Assembly (NCBI GenBank): GCA_947454305.1
Contig: CANGJE010000008.1
Coordinates: forward strand, 1-51,860
Reading direction: 5' to 3'
DNA length: 51,860 nucleotides
Source of the DNA: Oxalobacteraceae bacterium
Lineage (GTDB): Bacteria; Pseudomonadota; Gammaproteobacteria; Burkholderiales; Burkholderiaceae_D
Shown here: in pieces, positions 1-8,670 of the stretch
Position numbering within the stretch: position 1 is the first letter of the stretch
Layout of the letters: each line of letters opens with the position of its first letter
Program-made: the position numbers and the translations under genes
Notes under the pieces: model-generated
Seen by the model: only the letters and a program-made list of their open reading frames with translations
The model's database searches: none
Told to the model about the DNA's origin: nothing

Positions 1-468
1 CCTGCTAAAGGTCAAGAAGATGAAGATTTAATTAATGCAGGTAAGCAGCCAGTGACGTTACTGACTGGTGGAGCGTATTTCCATCACGCGGATTCATTTT
101 CCATGATGCGTGGTGGTCATCTCGATATCTGCGTGCTGGGGGCATTTCAAGTTTCACGTCAAGGCGATCTCGCGAATTGGCATACGGGTGCGCCGGATGC
201 TATTCCTGCTGTTGGTGGCGCGATGGATCTGGCGATAGGAGCCAAGCGCGTATTCGTCATGATGGAACATCAAACCAAAAGCGGCGAGAGCAAAATTGTT
301 GAGCACTGTACCTATCCGCTAACAGGCATGGCATGCGTGAGTCGTATCTATACTGATCTGGCTGTGATTGATATCACTACGAACGGCCTGGTCGTTTTAG
401 AAATGGCTGAGGGACTCACCTTGTCCGAGCTTGAAAAATTGTCGGGTCTGCCACTGACTGCCGCCTGA
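1..468 (+). CDS. pcaJ: 3-oxoadipate CoA-transferase subunit B, 5' truncated by the window edge
   Basis: The reading frame is open from base 1, so the gene begins upstream; 155 C-terminal residues are visible and roughly 60 are missing compared with the usual 210-220. The visible part carries the family's conserved GGAYFHHADSFSMMRGGH stretch followed by the ICVLGAFQVS strand. By family knowledge, subunit B pairs with PcaI to transfer CoA from succinyl-CoA to 3-oxoadipate, the penultimate beta-ketoadipate step. The catalytic glutamate lies in the missing N-terminal part, so it cannot be checked. pcaF follows after 38 bases, and the whole neighbourhood is pca, which makes the oxoadipate assignment much more likely than a generic acetoacetate CoA-transferase. 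pcaI is expected just outside the window. Confidence 0.93.
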   Translation, partial: PAKGQEDEDLINAGKQPVTLLTGGAYFHHADSFSMMRGGHLDICVLGAFQVSRQGDLANWHTGAPDAIPAVGGAMDLAIGAKRVFVMMEHQTKSGESKIVEHCTYPLTGMACVSRIYTDLAVIDITTNGLVVLEMAEGLTLSELEKLSGLPLTAA

Positions 469-506
469 ATTATTTAGTTTATTTGACCATTATTAACTAG
501 AAGAGA

Positions 507-1712
507 ATGATGAAACAAGCCTTTATCTGTGATGCCATCCGTACACCGATTGGTCGCTTCGGTGGCGTGTTAAAAGACATGCGTGCAGACGATCTCGGTG
601 CGCTCGCACTACGCGCGCTGCAAGAACGTAATCCCACCGTGGATTGGAGTACGGTGCATGAAGTTATTTTTGGCTGTGCAAATCAAGCCGGTGAAGATAA
701 TCGTAATGTCGCTCGTATGTCATTGTTGTTGGCTGGTTTACCGATAGACGTTCCAGGTGTCACAATTAATCGCTTGTGTGGTTCAGGGATGGATGCGGTG
801 GGAACTGCTTCACGTATGATTAAATCGGGTGAAGCAGGCTTGGTGATTGCAGGCGGTGTTGAATCCATGACGCGTGCACCCTTTGTGATGGGTAAAGCTG
901 ATAGTGCTTTTTCACGTAATGCGCAGATATTTGATACCACCATAGGATGGCGCTTCGTTAATCCACAGATGAAAGCACTGTACGGTGTTGATTCTATGCC
1001 TGAGACCGCAGAAAACGTCGCGACTGATTATCACATCAGCCGCGCTGATCAAGATGCCTTTGCAGTCGCTAGTCAAAATAAAGCCGCCGCTGCTCAGGCT
1101 TCCGGTGTGCTCGCTGATGAAATTATTCCTGTGATCATTCCGCAGAAAAAAGGTGAGCCGATCACGGTGATGAATGATGAACATCCACGTGTCACCAGTG
1201 TAGAAGCGCTGGCTAAATTAAAAGGCGTAGTGAAGGTGGATGGCACCATTACCGCTGGTAATGCTTCGGGTGTAAATGACGGCGCGTGCGCTTTATTGTT
1301 AGCCGATGAGGCGCATAGTAAAGAGTACGGTTTGACGCCGCGCGCTCGTATCATGGGTATGGCCACTGCGGGTGTGGCACCGCGCGTGATGGGTATCGGT
1401 CCGGTACCCGCTGTTAAAAAATTATTACAACTGACCGGTATGACGCTCGATCAAATGGATGTGATTGAGTTGAATGAAGCCTTCGCTGCTCAGGGTCTGG
1501 CGGTTTTGCGTGAATTAGGCATTGCTGATAATGATGCGCGCGTTAATCCGAATGGTGGAGCTATCGCACTAGGTCATCCGCTAGGTATGAGTGGTGCGCG
1601 ATTAGTTACTACGGCGATGTACCAGTTACATAGAACCGGTGGCCGTTATGCGCTTTGTACTATGTGTATCGGCGTAGGGCAGGGCATCGCGTTGATGATT
1701 GAACGAATGTGA
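507..1712 (+). CDS. pcaF: 3-oxoadipyl-CoA thiolase
   Basis: A 401-residue thiolase with all three catalytic elements: nucleophilic Cys91 in NRLCGSGM, His357 in GHPLGMSG and Cys387 in CIGVGQG. Length and the RAD-DLGA N-terminal region fit PcaF, which cleaves 3-oxoadipyl-CoA into succinyl-CoA and acetyl-CoA. The gene starts with two consecutive ATG codons after an AAGAGA-like ribosome site; the first is used here. It sits between pcaJ (38 bases) and pcaH (150 bases). A paaJ-type thiolase of phenylacetate degradation catalyses the same reaction and is nearly indistinguishable, but the flanking pca genes favour PcaF. Confidence 0.93.
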   Translation: MMKQAFICDAIRTPIGRFGGVLKDMRADDLGALALRALQERNPTVDWSTVHEVIFGCANQAGEDNRNVARMSLLLAGLPIDVPGVTINRLCGSGMDAVGTASRMIKSGEAGLVIAGGVESMTRAPFVMGKADSAFSRNAQIFDTTIGWRFVNPQMKALYGVDSMPETAENVATDYHISRADQDAFAVASQNKAAAAQASGVLADEIIPVIIPQKKGEPITVMNDEHPRVTSVEALAKLKGVVKVDGTITAGNASGVNDGACALLLADEAHSKEYGLTPRARIMGMATAGVAPRVMGIGPVPAVKKLLQLTGMTLDQMDVIELNEAFAAQGLAVLRELGIADNDARVNPNGGAIALGHPLGMSGARLVTTAMYQLHRTGGRYALCTMCIGVGQGIALMIERM

Positions 1713-1862
1713 GTGAATGTGACTGAATGTAGTTGAGTTGAGATCAGTCTCATCAAGAATGTACGCTTAGAGTTTGAGCGTGCATCGTAGTTTTGAGCGT
1801 TGTCGCCTCTGAGCGAAAATAGGCCTAAGGCCATAAAAATAATTCCCGAGACAAGGAACACC

Positions 1863-2567
1863 ATGTTGGATCTTCGTCCCTACCGCATGCCGGCAGCAGG
1901 TAGTCAGCCTGACTATCTTTCACCGGCGTATGGGTCCACCGTTAAACGCTCTCCATCACAAGCTTTAATTCTTTTGCCTCAGTCTTTGTCTGAGTTGACC
2001 GGCCCTGTGTTTGGGCATGATCGCGTTACGCCCAATGATGCAGACCTTACACGTCAGCATGCAAGTGAACCTCTCGGTGAGCGCATCGTAGTTGCAGGTC
2101 GTGTGTTAGATGAAGATGGTAAAGCCGTTCCACATACCTTGATTGAGTTGTGGCAGGCGAATGCAGCCGGACGCTATCAACATAAAAATGATCAGCATGA
2201 GGCGCCGCTAGATCCTAACTTTACCGGTACCGGCCGAACCATCACGGATGCAGAAGGTCATTACCGCTTCACCACGATACGACCGGGTGCTTACCCGTGG
2301 CGAAATCATGCAAATGCTTGGAGACCTGCGCATATTCATTTCTCATTGTTTGGTCAGGCATTTGCTACACGTTTAGTCACGCAGATGTATTTTCCGGGTG
2401 ATCCGCTGTTGGAATTTGATCCTATCTATAACTGCGTGCCGGATGAACGTGCACGGCAACGAATGATTTCGCAGTTCGCCTTTGATTTGACTGAACCCGA
2501 TTTTGCCTTAGGCTTTCGCTTCGATATCATTTTGCGCGGGCGGCATGCGACGCCGATGGAGAAATGA
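1863..2567 (+). CDS. pcaH: Protocatechuate 3,4-dioxygenase beta subunit
   Basis: A 234-residue intradiol dioxygenase subunit that binds the catalytic Fe(III). The four expected ligands are visible: Tyr105, Tyr144, His157 and His159, the last two in RPAHIHFS, with the same mutual spacing (39, 13, 2) as the well-studied Pseudomonas enzyme. With PcaG it opens protocatechuate between its hydroxyls to give 3-carboxy-cis,cis-muconate. The ATG at 1863 is chosen because it follows an ACAAGGA ribosome site and begins with a typical PcaH N-terminus; the frame stays open to a TTG at 1800. pcaG starts one base after the stop, so the two subunits are translated together. Confidence 0.95.
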   Translation: MLDLRPYRMPAAGSQPDYLSPAYGSTVKRSPSQALILLPQSLSELTGPVFGHDRVTPNDADLTRQHASEPLGERIVVAGRVLDEDGKAVPHTLIELWQANAAGRYQHKNDQHEAPLDPNFTGTGRTITDAEGHYRFTTIRPGAYPWRNHANAWRPAHIHFSLFGQAFATRLVTQMYFPGDPLLEFDPIYNCVPDERARQRMISQFAFDLTEPDFALGFRFDIILRGRHATPMEK

Positions 2568-2568
2568 G

Positions 2569-3138
2569 ATGAATTCAGGATACACACCATCGCAAACCGT
2601 CGGACCTTATTTGCATATAGGCTTAGATTGGTTAAACACCACTGAATTAGTACCATCAGAGAGTGCAGGCGAGCGTTGCATCATTCAGGGTCAATTACGT
2701 GATGCGGATGGCTTACCTATACCCGATGGCATGATAGAAATTTGGCAGGCAAATTCGCAGGGTAAATATGCGCATCCTTTAGATAATCGCGATCTGCCGA
2801 TTGAGAAAAGCTTTAGCGGATTTGGCCGCACGCCAACGGATTCTGATGGGCGGTTTCGTTTTTCTACGATCAAACCGGGGCGTGTTCCTGCAGCTAATGG
2901 CACACTGCAAGCGCCACATATTTTGGTAGCTATTTTTGCGCGTGGCTTAATCAAGCAACTAGTAACGCGCATTTATTTTCCCGGTGATGATCATGCAGCT
3001 GATCAGGTCATGCAACAGGTGCCTGTAGAGCGTCGCGCTACACTGGTCGCAAAGGTAGTCGAAGGCCAACCGGGTGTATTGGAATGGAATATCGCTATCG
3101 GTGGCGGGATCCATGAAACCGTTTTTTTTGAACTTTGA
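2569..3138 (+). CDS. pcaG: Protocatechuate 3,4-dioxygenase alpha subunit
   Basis: A 189-residue intradiol dioxygenase alpha subunit, homologous to PcaH but without the iron ligands: the His pair of the beta subunit is replaced by QAPHILVAIF. It shares the EIWQAN and RIYFPGD motifs of the family. The ATG at 2569 is chosen because a GGAG lies at 2558-2561 inside the end of pcaH and the PSQTVGP start is typical of PcaG; an in-frame ATG at 2545 would overlap pcaH. It forms the alpha-beta protomer with PcaH. pcaB follows 23 bases later. Confidence 0.94.
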   Translation: MNSGYTPSQTVGPYLHIGLDWLNTTELVPSESAGERCIIQGQLRDADGLPIPDGMIEIWQANSQGKYAHPLDNRDLPIEKSFSGFGRTPTDSDGRFRFSTIKPGRVPAANGTLQAPHILVAIFARGLIKQLVTRIYFPGDDHAADQVMQQVPVERRATLVAKVVEGQPGVLEWNIAIGGGIHETVFFEL

Positions 3139-3161
3139 TTTCAATCGGATTGACTCATTCC

Positions 3162-4517
3162 ATGACTGATCATCGCCTGACCTCTGCTTTATTTTCTTCT
3201 GATGGAATGATGGCTATTTTTTCTGCCAAAGGTACGGTGCAATGCATGCTCGATGTAGAAGCTGCATTAGCGCGCGCACTCGCGAAGGAAGGTGTGATTC
3301 CTGCACAATCGGTTACGGTCATAGCGAATGTGTGTCGCGCTGATCAGATCGATATTCAATTACTGGCGCATGACGCACGTCAATCCGGCAATCTGGCGAT
3401 CCCGTTGGTGAAGCAACTGACGGCTAAGGTCGCGGCGGTTGATGCACAGGCAGCGCGTCATGTGCACTGGGGTGCGACTAGCCAAGATATCATCGATACG
3501 GGGTTGGTTTTGCAACTGTGTCAGGCGATTGATTTAATCACGAGTGAACTCGCTGAATTAGCAGATGCATTGGCAGCGCATGCGCATCGCCATCGTGCTA
3601 CACCGATGATGGGGCGCACTTGGATGCAGCATGCATTACCAATTACGTTTGGATTAAAAGCAGCGGGTTGGTTAGATGCGATTCTGCGTCATCAAGAGCG
3701 ACTCGCTATCGTACGAAAAAATATCTCGGTGCTGCAGTTTGGAGGCGCTGCAGGATCGTTAGCAAGTCTGGGTGACAAAGGTTTAGCAGTCAGTCAGACT
3801 TTAGCGGATGAACTCCAACTCACATTACCTGCCATACCTTGGCACACACATCGTGATCGCATCGCTGAAGTGGGCGCCACGCTGGGATTGTTAACGGGTA
3901 CCTTGGGAAAAATAGCGCGTGATATTTCTTTGCAAGCGCAAACTGAAATCGCTGAACTTTCCGAACCCAGCACTCAAGGACGAGGTGGTTCTTCCACCAT
4001 GCCGCATAAACGTAATCCGGTGGGATGTTCTGCCACACTCACGGCGGCTCATCGTATACCGGCACTAGTGTCGACATTATTGTCATGCATGGTGCATGAG
4101 CACGAACGTGCGCTCGGCGGCTGGCAAGCAGAGTGGGATACCTTGCCTGAGATTATTGAGTTGACTTCAGGTGCATTACTCCAGCTATGCGATGTTGTTG
4201 AGGGCATGACAGTTTATCCCGAGCGTATGCGCAGCAATATCGATATGACTCATGGGCTAGTGATGGCCGAATCGGTATCGATTGCATTAAGTAATCACTT
4301 AGGTCGCGCTACCGCTCACGAGCTGGTAGAAGCAGCTTGTGCGCAAGCGATCGCTACCGATAAATCATTGTTTGACATCTTGCAGGCTGATACGCGCATT
4401 AATAACCTGATTTCTAGAGACGAACTTCAAAAGTTAGTTGATCCTGTCAATTATCTGGGGCAGGCCGAAACGTTTGTCGATCGTGTTCTCTCAGAACATC
4501 GCCAACGCAAGCACTGA
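3162..4517 (+). CDS. pcaB: 3-carboxy-cis,cis-muconate cycloisomerase
   Basis: A 451-residue member of the fumarase/aspartase superfamily with the signature SSTMPHKRNP at about residues 277-286 and the upstream HWGATSQDIIDT substrate-binding motif. PcaB cyclises 3-carboxymuconate, the PcaHG product, to 4-carboxymuconolactone. The start is uncertain: ATG 3162 gives the usual length but has no strong ribosome site, while an in-frame TTG at 3135 overlaps the pcaG stop. Adenylosuccinate lyase is the main alternative for this fold, but the gene context and sequence favour PcaB. pcaD follows after 36 bases. Confidence 0.93.
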   Translation: MTDHRLTSALFSSDGMMAIFSAKGTVQCMLDVEAALARALAKEGVIPAQSVTVIANVCRADQIDIQLLAHDARQSGNLAIPLVKQLTAKVAAVDAQAARHVHWGATSQDIIDTGLVLQLCQAIDLITSELAELADALAAHAHRHRATPMMGRTWMQHALPITFGLKAAGWLDAILRHQERLAIVRKNISVLQFGGAAGSLASLGDKGLAVSQTLADELQLTLPAIPWHTHRDRIAEVGATLGLLTGTLGKIARDISLQAQTEIAELSEPSTQGRGGSSTMPHKRNPVGCSATLTAAHRIPALVSTLLSCMVHEHERALGGWQAEWDTLPEIIELTSGALLQLCDVVEGMTVYPERMRSNIDMTHGLVMAESVSIALSNHLGRATAHELVEAACAQAIATDKSLFDILQADTRINNLISRDELQKLVDPVNYLGQAETFVDRVLSEHRQRKH

Positions 4518-4553
4518 TTCCAGGCCGCATTAATTTCAACTACAGGAGTCTCT

Positions 4554-5348
4554 ATGCCTTTCTATGAAACAGGCACCGGCCGATTGCATTACGAGCTTGA
4601 TGGCCCTGACCAAGCGCCAGTATTAGTCATGTCTAATTCACTCGGTACTAACCTGTCGATGTGGTTACCCCAATTACCTGCGCTTTCTGAGCATTTTCGT
4701 GTTTTGCGTTATGACACACGTGGGCATGGAAGCTCTGATGTATCGCAAGGGCCGTACACCATTGCGCAGCTCGGTGGCGATGTGCTGTCATTGTTGGATG
4801 GATTAAAAATTGAGCGCGCACATTTTTGCGGCCTTTCTATGGGTGGCATGACAGGTATCTGGCTAGGTGTGTATGCGCCATCGCGCATTGATCGTTTAGC
4901 GCTTTGCAATACCAGTGCCGCTATTGGCGTGCCTGAAATATGGAATACGCGTATCACCAAAGTCAAACAAGATGGCATGGAGAGCATAATCGAGAGCGTG
5001 CTTGAGCGGTGGTTTACCCCAGGCTTTCTTGCGCATGCTCCGGCCCAAGTAGATCGCGTAAGAAAAATGCTGCAAGAGACGTCAGTTGAAGGTTATGTCG
5101 CTAACTGTGCAGCAGTACGCGACATGGATCAGCGCGCTAATTTGACTTCTATCACTGCACCTACCTTAGTCATAGGTGGCAAGCATGACAAGGCAACACC
5201 GCCCGAACATGGTGAGCTGATTTCTCGCGCGATAAAAGGTTCGCGCTATGTCGAACTCAACGCAGCACATTTATCGAACTGGGAGGTCGCGCAAGCATTT
5301 ACACAGACCTTAGTAGAATTTTTACTCAACAAAAATACGGGTCATTAA
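4554..5348 (+). CDS. pcaD: 3-oxoadipate enol-lactonase
   Basis: A 264-residue alpha/beta hydrolase with a complete triad: Ser95 in GLSMGG, Asp212 in GGKHDKATPP and His239 in AAHLSNWE, the last motif being typical of PcaD. It hydrolyses 3-oxoadipate enol-lactone to 3-oxoadipate in the cytoplasm. A CAGGAG ribosome site precedes the ATG. In many bacteria pcaC follows or is fused to pcaD; here it does not, and the pca run ends with this gene. The substrate of PcaD is made by PcaC, encoded at 26850 in this window. Confidence 0.92.
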   Translation: MPFYETGTGRLHYELDGPDQAPVLVMSNSLGTNLSMWLPQLPALSEHFRVLRYDTRGHGSSDVSQGPYTIAQLGGDVLSLLDGLKIERAHFCGLSMGGMTGIWLGVYAPSRIDRLALCNTSAAIGVPEIWNTRITKVKQDGMESIIESVLERWFTPGFLAHAPAQVDRVRKMLQETSVEGYVANCAAVRDMDQRANLTSITAPTLVIGGKHDKATPPEHGELISRAIKGSRYVELNAAHLSNWEVAQAFTQTLVEFLLNKNTGH

Positions 5349-5512
5349 TCGACAGTGGTTGGTTGCAAAAGATAGTAGCAAACTGCACTTTGAACGGAGC
5401 TAGGTTATAGTTCAGCTTAGTTAATTTAGCCTTTGGCTTATTCTCATGGCTCGAGAAATATTCTTAATTTATTTAGTGCGTCCTTAAAAATATAATAAAA
5501 AGAAAGGTCACC

Positions 5513-6427
5513 ATGTCGTCAACTAATGCGAATGCTAAGCCGCAAATCGCCGTGATGGGTGCGGGTTCTGTCGGTTGTTTTTTCGGTGCAATGCTAGCGC
5601 GCGCTGGTTTTCCTGTAACACTGATTGGTCGACAAGTTCATGTGGATGCGGTCAATCAGCATGGACTATTGCTTGATACAAAAAAGTTTTCTGAGCATGT
5701 CTCTATGAAAGCCGTCACTGATGCATCGGGCGTTAAGGGAGCGCGTCTTGTGTTGTTTTGCGTTAAATCCACAGACAGCGAATCAGCAGCGCGCGAGATA
5801 GCGCCACACTTAGAACCTGATGCTGTGATCGTGACTCTGCAAAATGGTGCCGAGAGTCCTGAACTTTTGAGACAGCTATTACCGCAGCGGGTGATACCAG
5901 CGGTGGTTTATGTCGCGACTGAAATGGCCGGGTCCGGGCATGTGAAGCACCACGGACGAGGTGAGTTGGTGATTGGTAATGCGCCCGAGAGTGCCGATGT
6001 GAAGCAATGGTTTCATGAGGCGGAGGTGCCGGTTGAAGTCTCTGAGAATGTGATGGGCCCGTTATGGGCTAAGCTGATTATCAACTGTGCCTATAATGCC
6101 TTGTCAGCCATTGCGCAAAAAATGTATGGTGAAATGGTTCAGGTCGAAGGTATTCCAGCGCTCATGGAAACCGTAGTTACGGAATGTCTCACCGTCGCAA
6201 AAGCCGAAGGTATAGCAGTCCCCGGCGATATGTATGCGACGGTTAGAAATCTGGCGAGTACCATGGCAACTCAGTATTCATCCACGGCGCAAGATTTAGC
6301 ACGGGGTAAAAAAACAGAAATTGATTACCTGAACGGTTATGTGTGCCGGCTTGGCTTAAAACATGGTGTGCCAACACCGGTGAACCAAACTTTGCTCACC
6401 TTAGTAAAGCTGGTATCGAAGATTTAA
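5513..6427 (+). CDS. 2-dehydropantoate 2-reductase family protein (PanE/ApbA-like)
   Basis: A 304-residue NADP-dependent ketopantoate-reductase-like enzyme. The Rossmann motif GAGSVGCFFG is at residues 16-25. The catalytic block reads WAKLIINCAYN, with Lys187, Asn191 and Asn195 spaced as in E. coli PanE, and a STAQDLARGKKTEIDYLNG block follows. A good AAAGGTCACC ribosome site precedes ATG 5513, 164 bases after pcaD. Many PanE paralogues sit in catabolic clusters and reduce other 2-oxoacids, so a role in pantothenate synthesis is not certain; its place between pcaD and a cupin gene fits either view. Confidence 0.82.
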   Translation: MSSTNANAKPQIAVMGAGSVGCFFGAMLARAGFPVTLIGRQVHVDAVNQHGLLLDTKKFSEHVSMKAVTDASGVKGARLVLFCVKSTDSESAAREIAPHLEPDAVIVTLQNGAESPELLRQLLPQRVIPAVVYVATEMAGSGHVKHHGRGELVIGNAPESADVKQWFHEAEVPVEVSENVMGPLWAKLIINCAYNALSAIAQKMYGEMVQVEGIPALMETVVTECLTVAKAEGIAVPGDMYATVRNLASTMATQYSSTAQDLARGKKTEIDYLNGYVCRLGLKHGVPTPVNQTLLTLVKLVSKI

Positions 6428-6461
6428 AGTTCAAAAACAAAAAATTTAAAAAGGAACCAAC

Positions 6462-6734
6462 ATGAATAAACAAGAATTCGAGCAGTTGATGCAGAAAGAA
6501 GGTTTTGAAACCGTCGTGGTCGATCGACCCGCGAATGGCTCATTGGATTTGCATACGCATCCCTTTGCTGCCCGCGCATTAATTTTAGAAGGTGAGATTA
6601 CGATCGTGGCTGAAGGTCGTACACAGCATTGCCGCACGGGCGATACCTTTGCGCTTGATGCAAATATTCCGCATACCGAAGTGTATGGCCCGATAGGTGT
6701 GCGCTATATCGCCGGGCGCAAACACTCGGCATAG
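6462..6734 (+). CDS. Small single-domain cupin protein
   Basis: A 90-residue protein that is almost entirely one cupin barrel. Metal-binding candidates are His31 and His33 (HTHPFAARAL) and His71 (IPHTEVYG). AAAAAGGAACC precedes the ATG. It lies 34 bases after the ketopantoate-reductase-like gene and is probably cotranscribed. Small cupins of this type range from sensors and isomerases to proteins of unknown role, so no reaction is assigned. The next gene converges on it with only 9 bases between stop codons. Confidence 0.75.
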   Translation: MNKQEFEQLMQKEGFETVVVDRPANGSLDLHTHPFAARALILEGEITIVAEGRTQHCRTGDTFALDANIPHTEVYGPIGVRYIAGRKHSA

Positions 6735-6743
6735 TCTGCCGAC

Positions 6744-7169
6744 TTATTTCACTGTTTTAGGTGTACAGACACCGGCATAGGCGATGTGGGTTTCGCCATT
6801 CGCATCATCGAGTGTATAGATCGTCATGGCCTGCCAGGCGATTCGGCCAAGCTTCACGCTGACCAGTGCAATGTTGCGTTTCATGACTGTGACATTCACT
6901 GGCGCTTCGCCCTCATACCATTGCTCGCTGATTTTTAAATCAGTCGTCACAGGTCCGGCGTACTTGGTACTGAAACTTACCTTTTTTATTTCAGTATCGA
7001 TCACCAGATCAACCGGATCTTCTTTCAAACTACTCATCTGCTCAGTACGCTTACCCCAGCCGTCATACTCCACATGCGTACCACTACAAATGTAGCGTAT
7101 TTGTTCCGAGTGAGCGCCACCGGCGGCAAACAGAGTTGCAGCAGCTAATAGAGCAATAATTTCTTTCAT
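6744..7169 (-). CDS. Exported hypothetical protein
   Basis: A 141-residue protein with a clear Sec signal peptide (Lys2, then a hydrophobic Ile/Leu/Ala stretch, cleavage expected near AHS-EQ). The mature part looks like a small soluble beta-rich protein with two cysteines, one near each end, that could form a disulfide (CSGTHVEYD near the start and GVCTPK at the end). ATG 7169 is preferred over an in-frame GTG at 7181 because it places the signal peptide at the N-terminus. I recognise no family. The gene lies 14 bases downstream of the eRF1-like gene on the same strand. Confidence 0.6.
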   Translation of the reverse strand: MKEIIALLAAATLFAAGGAHSEQIRYICSGTHVEYDGWGKRTEQMSSLKEDPVDLVIDTEIKKVSFSTKYAGPVTTDLKISEQWYEGEAPVNVTVMKRNIALVSVKLGRIAWQAMTIYTLDDANGETHIAYAGVCTPKTVK

Positions 7170-7183
7170 AGTTAGAATCACGT

Positions 7184-7588
7184 TCAGGTGCGAATGACAC
7201 CGGTTCCATTCATCTTGTCGATAGGCTTGAAATAGTGACGAGCGTAAGCGAGCAATTGTTTGTCGGTGGGGTGATCAATGGTCTCGATACCTAAGATTTT
7301 TTTTGCAATCAACGGATCATGCTGTTGCGCATGTCGTAGCAATTCAAGCTTAGCCGATCCTGGACCCACGACCAATATTTCCGCAGCGCTGGCGACTGCT
7401 TCGGTCACTTCATGCAGATACGATTTATCCGGCGCTGCATGACCTGAACCAAGCGTTCCTGCTTTGTGATGTAAGTGGGAGTGTTTGGATTTGGTGTGGA
7501 TAATCTCATTTTCGTTCGCCGATTCATTAAATTGAATGACGTGGGCTTCACGATGATCTATCCATACAACGGCGTGATCTAAAGACAT
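7184..7588 (-). CDS. eRF1 domain 3-like 'translational machinery' protein
   Basis: A 134-residue protein that starts HAVVWIDHREAHV and later has EILVVGPGSAKLELLRHAQQHD and TIDHPTDKQLLAYARHYF. These match my recollection of small proteobacterial proteins annotated as translational machinery proteins, which resemble domain 3 of eukaryotic/archaeal peptide release factor 1. Their role is not established. The His-rich middle (HTKSKHSHLHHKAG) is notable. An AAGGAG ribosome site precedes ATG 7588, and the exported hypothetical gene follows closely downstream. Confidence 0.62.
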   Translation of the reverse strand: MSLDHAVVWIDHREAHVIQFNESANENEIIHTKSKHSHLHHKAGTLGSGHAAPDKSYLHEVTEAVASAAEILVVGPGSAKLELLRHAQQHDPLIAKKILGIETIDHPTDKQLLAYARHYFKPIDKMNGTGVIRT

Positions 7589-7676
7589 ACTGGCTCCTTA
7601 TTTGATAGGAGCCAGTATTCATTGTTAACTCAAAGGTTACCTTGATTCAAGTCAAAATAATCAGGCAGCTTGACGA

Positions 7677-8279
7677 TTAACCAATCAGATCAACACGTCC
7701 TGACACATCCATAATGCCAGTGATAACGCTCAGCTTTGGATGGCGTGAGTTGACTTCTTTACGGAAGGCCATCAATGCTTCAGCGTGCGAACCTGTTTCA
7801 ACTTCTTTTTCCGCGACGCCACTGGCACCAAAAGCTAGCTTGGCCGCACCGCAGTCACGATGAGATAAAGCTACGACACGTTTGATGTGATGCAGACCGA
7901 CTGTGATGTCGAGGTTGTCCCAAAACGTTTTGTGCCAGGCGGCGAATTTTGGATGTACGGCGCCGAGTGGACCACCAGCCATCACGAAGTGGCTGTAGTT
8001 ATCGCCCAGTTTTTCACGATCGACACCGGACAACAAACCCATGTACTGCCAGCTCAATGTAGTGAAGCGTGGATCGATGCAGTTAACCAGCATCGCTTCA
8101 TAGTTACCACCGCCTGCCATTGAGCGACCAGGAACGAATCCCATCAGGCCACCCGCTAAGACAGCAGCGCCAGTCGCTAAGAACTGACGACGTGAAGTGC
8201 CTGTGCTGAGTGGTGCGCAGCAAGGGCAATCGGATTGATGCGGCTGACCGGGCAGCGTTTCAATAATAGTATCGGACAC
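7677..8279 (-). CDS. Tat-exported beta-carbonic anhydrase-like protein
   Basis: A 200-residue protein with a twin-arginine signal (SRRQFLATG, Arg30-Arg31) followed by a hydrophobic Ala/Gly segment. The mature part carries the zinc and catalytic pattern of beta-carbonic anhydrases: Cys67-x-Asp69-x-Arg71 (NCIDPRF) and His140-x-x-Cys143 (LSHRDCGA). The protein is short for the family and lacks part of the usual C-terminal region, so CO2 hydration activity is an inference. Upstream of the signal is a cysteine-rich DCPCCAP stretch (Cys18, 20, 21), unusual before a Tat motif. The ATG at 8279 follows an AAAGGAGAATC-type ribosome site. Confidence 0.72.
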   Translation of the reverse strand: MSDTIIETLPGQPHQSDCPCCAPLSTGTSRRQFLATGAAVLAGGLMGFVPGRSMAGGGNYEAMLVNCIDPRFTTLSWQYMGLLSGVDREKLGDNYSHFVMAGGPLGAVHPKFAAWHKTFWDNLDITVGLHHIKRVVALSHRDCGAAKLAFGASGVAEKEVETGSHAEALMAFRKEVNSRHPKLSVITGIMDVSGRVDLIG

Positions 8280-8670
8280 AATGATTCTCCTTTTTTTAAT
8301 TCAAAACTGCGGGGCCCGAACGAATCAAAGCGGCCCGGACAATAAATAGCAGTGGCCTTAGGATAATCCGCTGCGAAATGCCTTGCATGGTTTTTGATAG
8401 TAAAACTGAATGATTTTTGCGCGATTTACGCCGAAACATCCAACTACGCTTCATTAATCGATACCAGCATTCAAGTTCTTTAGAGCTGCCGAGTATATTC
8501 TTTGTGTAAGGGCCTACAGAATTTCGCACTCGACTCGATTAACAAGGACGAGAAGCATAGCAAGTAATTCGGTGAGAGCAGATTGGGACATGCCGAATGA
8601 TTTAATTTTGATAATTTATGCCACCAGCCGCATTGAATGGCTATTTTTAGTGAGACCTGACAGGAAGGTC
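8280..8670. other. Intergenic region between divergent genes
   Basis: About 390 bases separate the Tat carbonic-anhydrase-like gene (-) from the His/Ala-rich protein gene (+). It must hold both promoters. An open frame on the minus strand at 8296-8529 starts with GTG, has no ribosome site and encodes no recognisable domain, so I do not call it. I see no strong hairpin or repeat. Confidence 0.4.

Noticed and set aside
8296..8529. 77-codon frame on the minus strand upstream of the Tat carbonic anhydrase-like gene
   Set aside because: It starts with GTG, lacks a ribosome site, has no recognisable domain, and lies in a divergent intergenic region that needs promoters.
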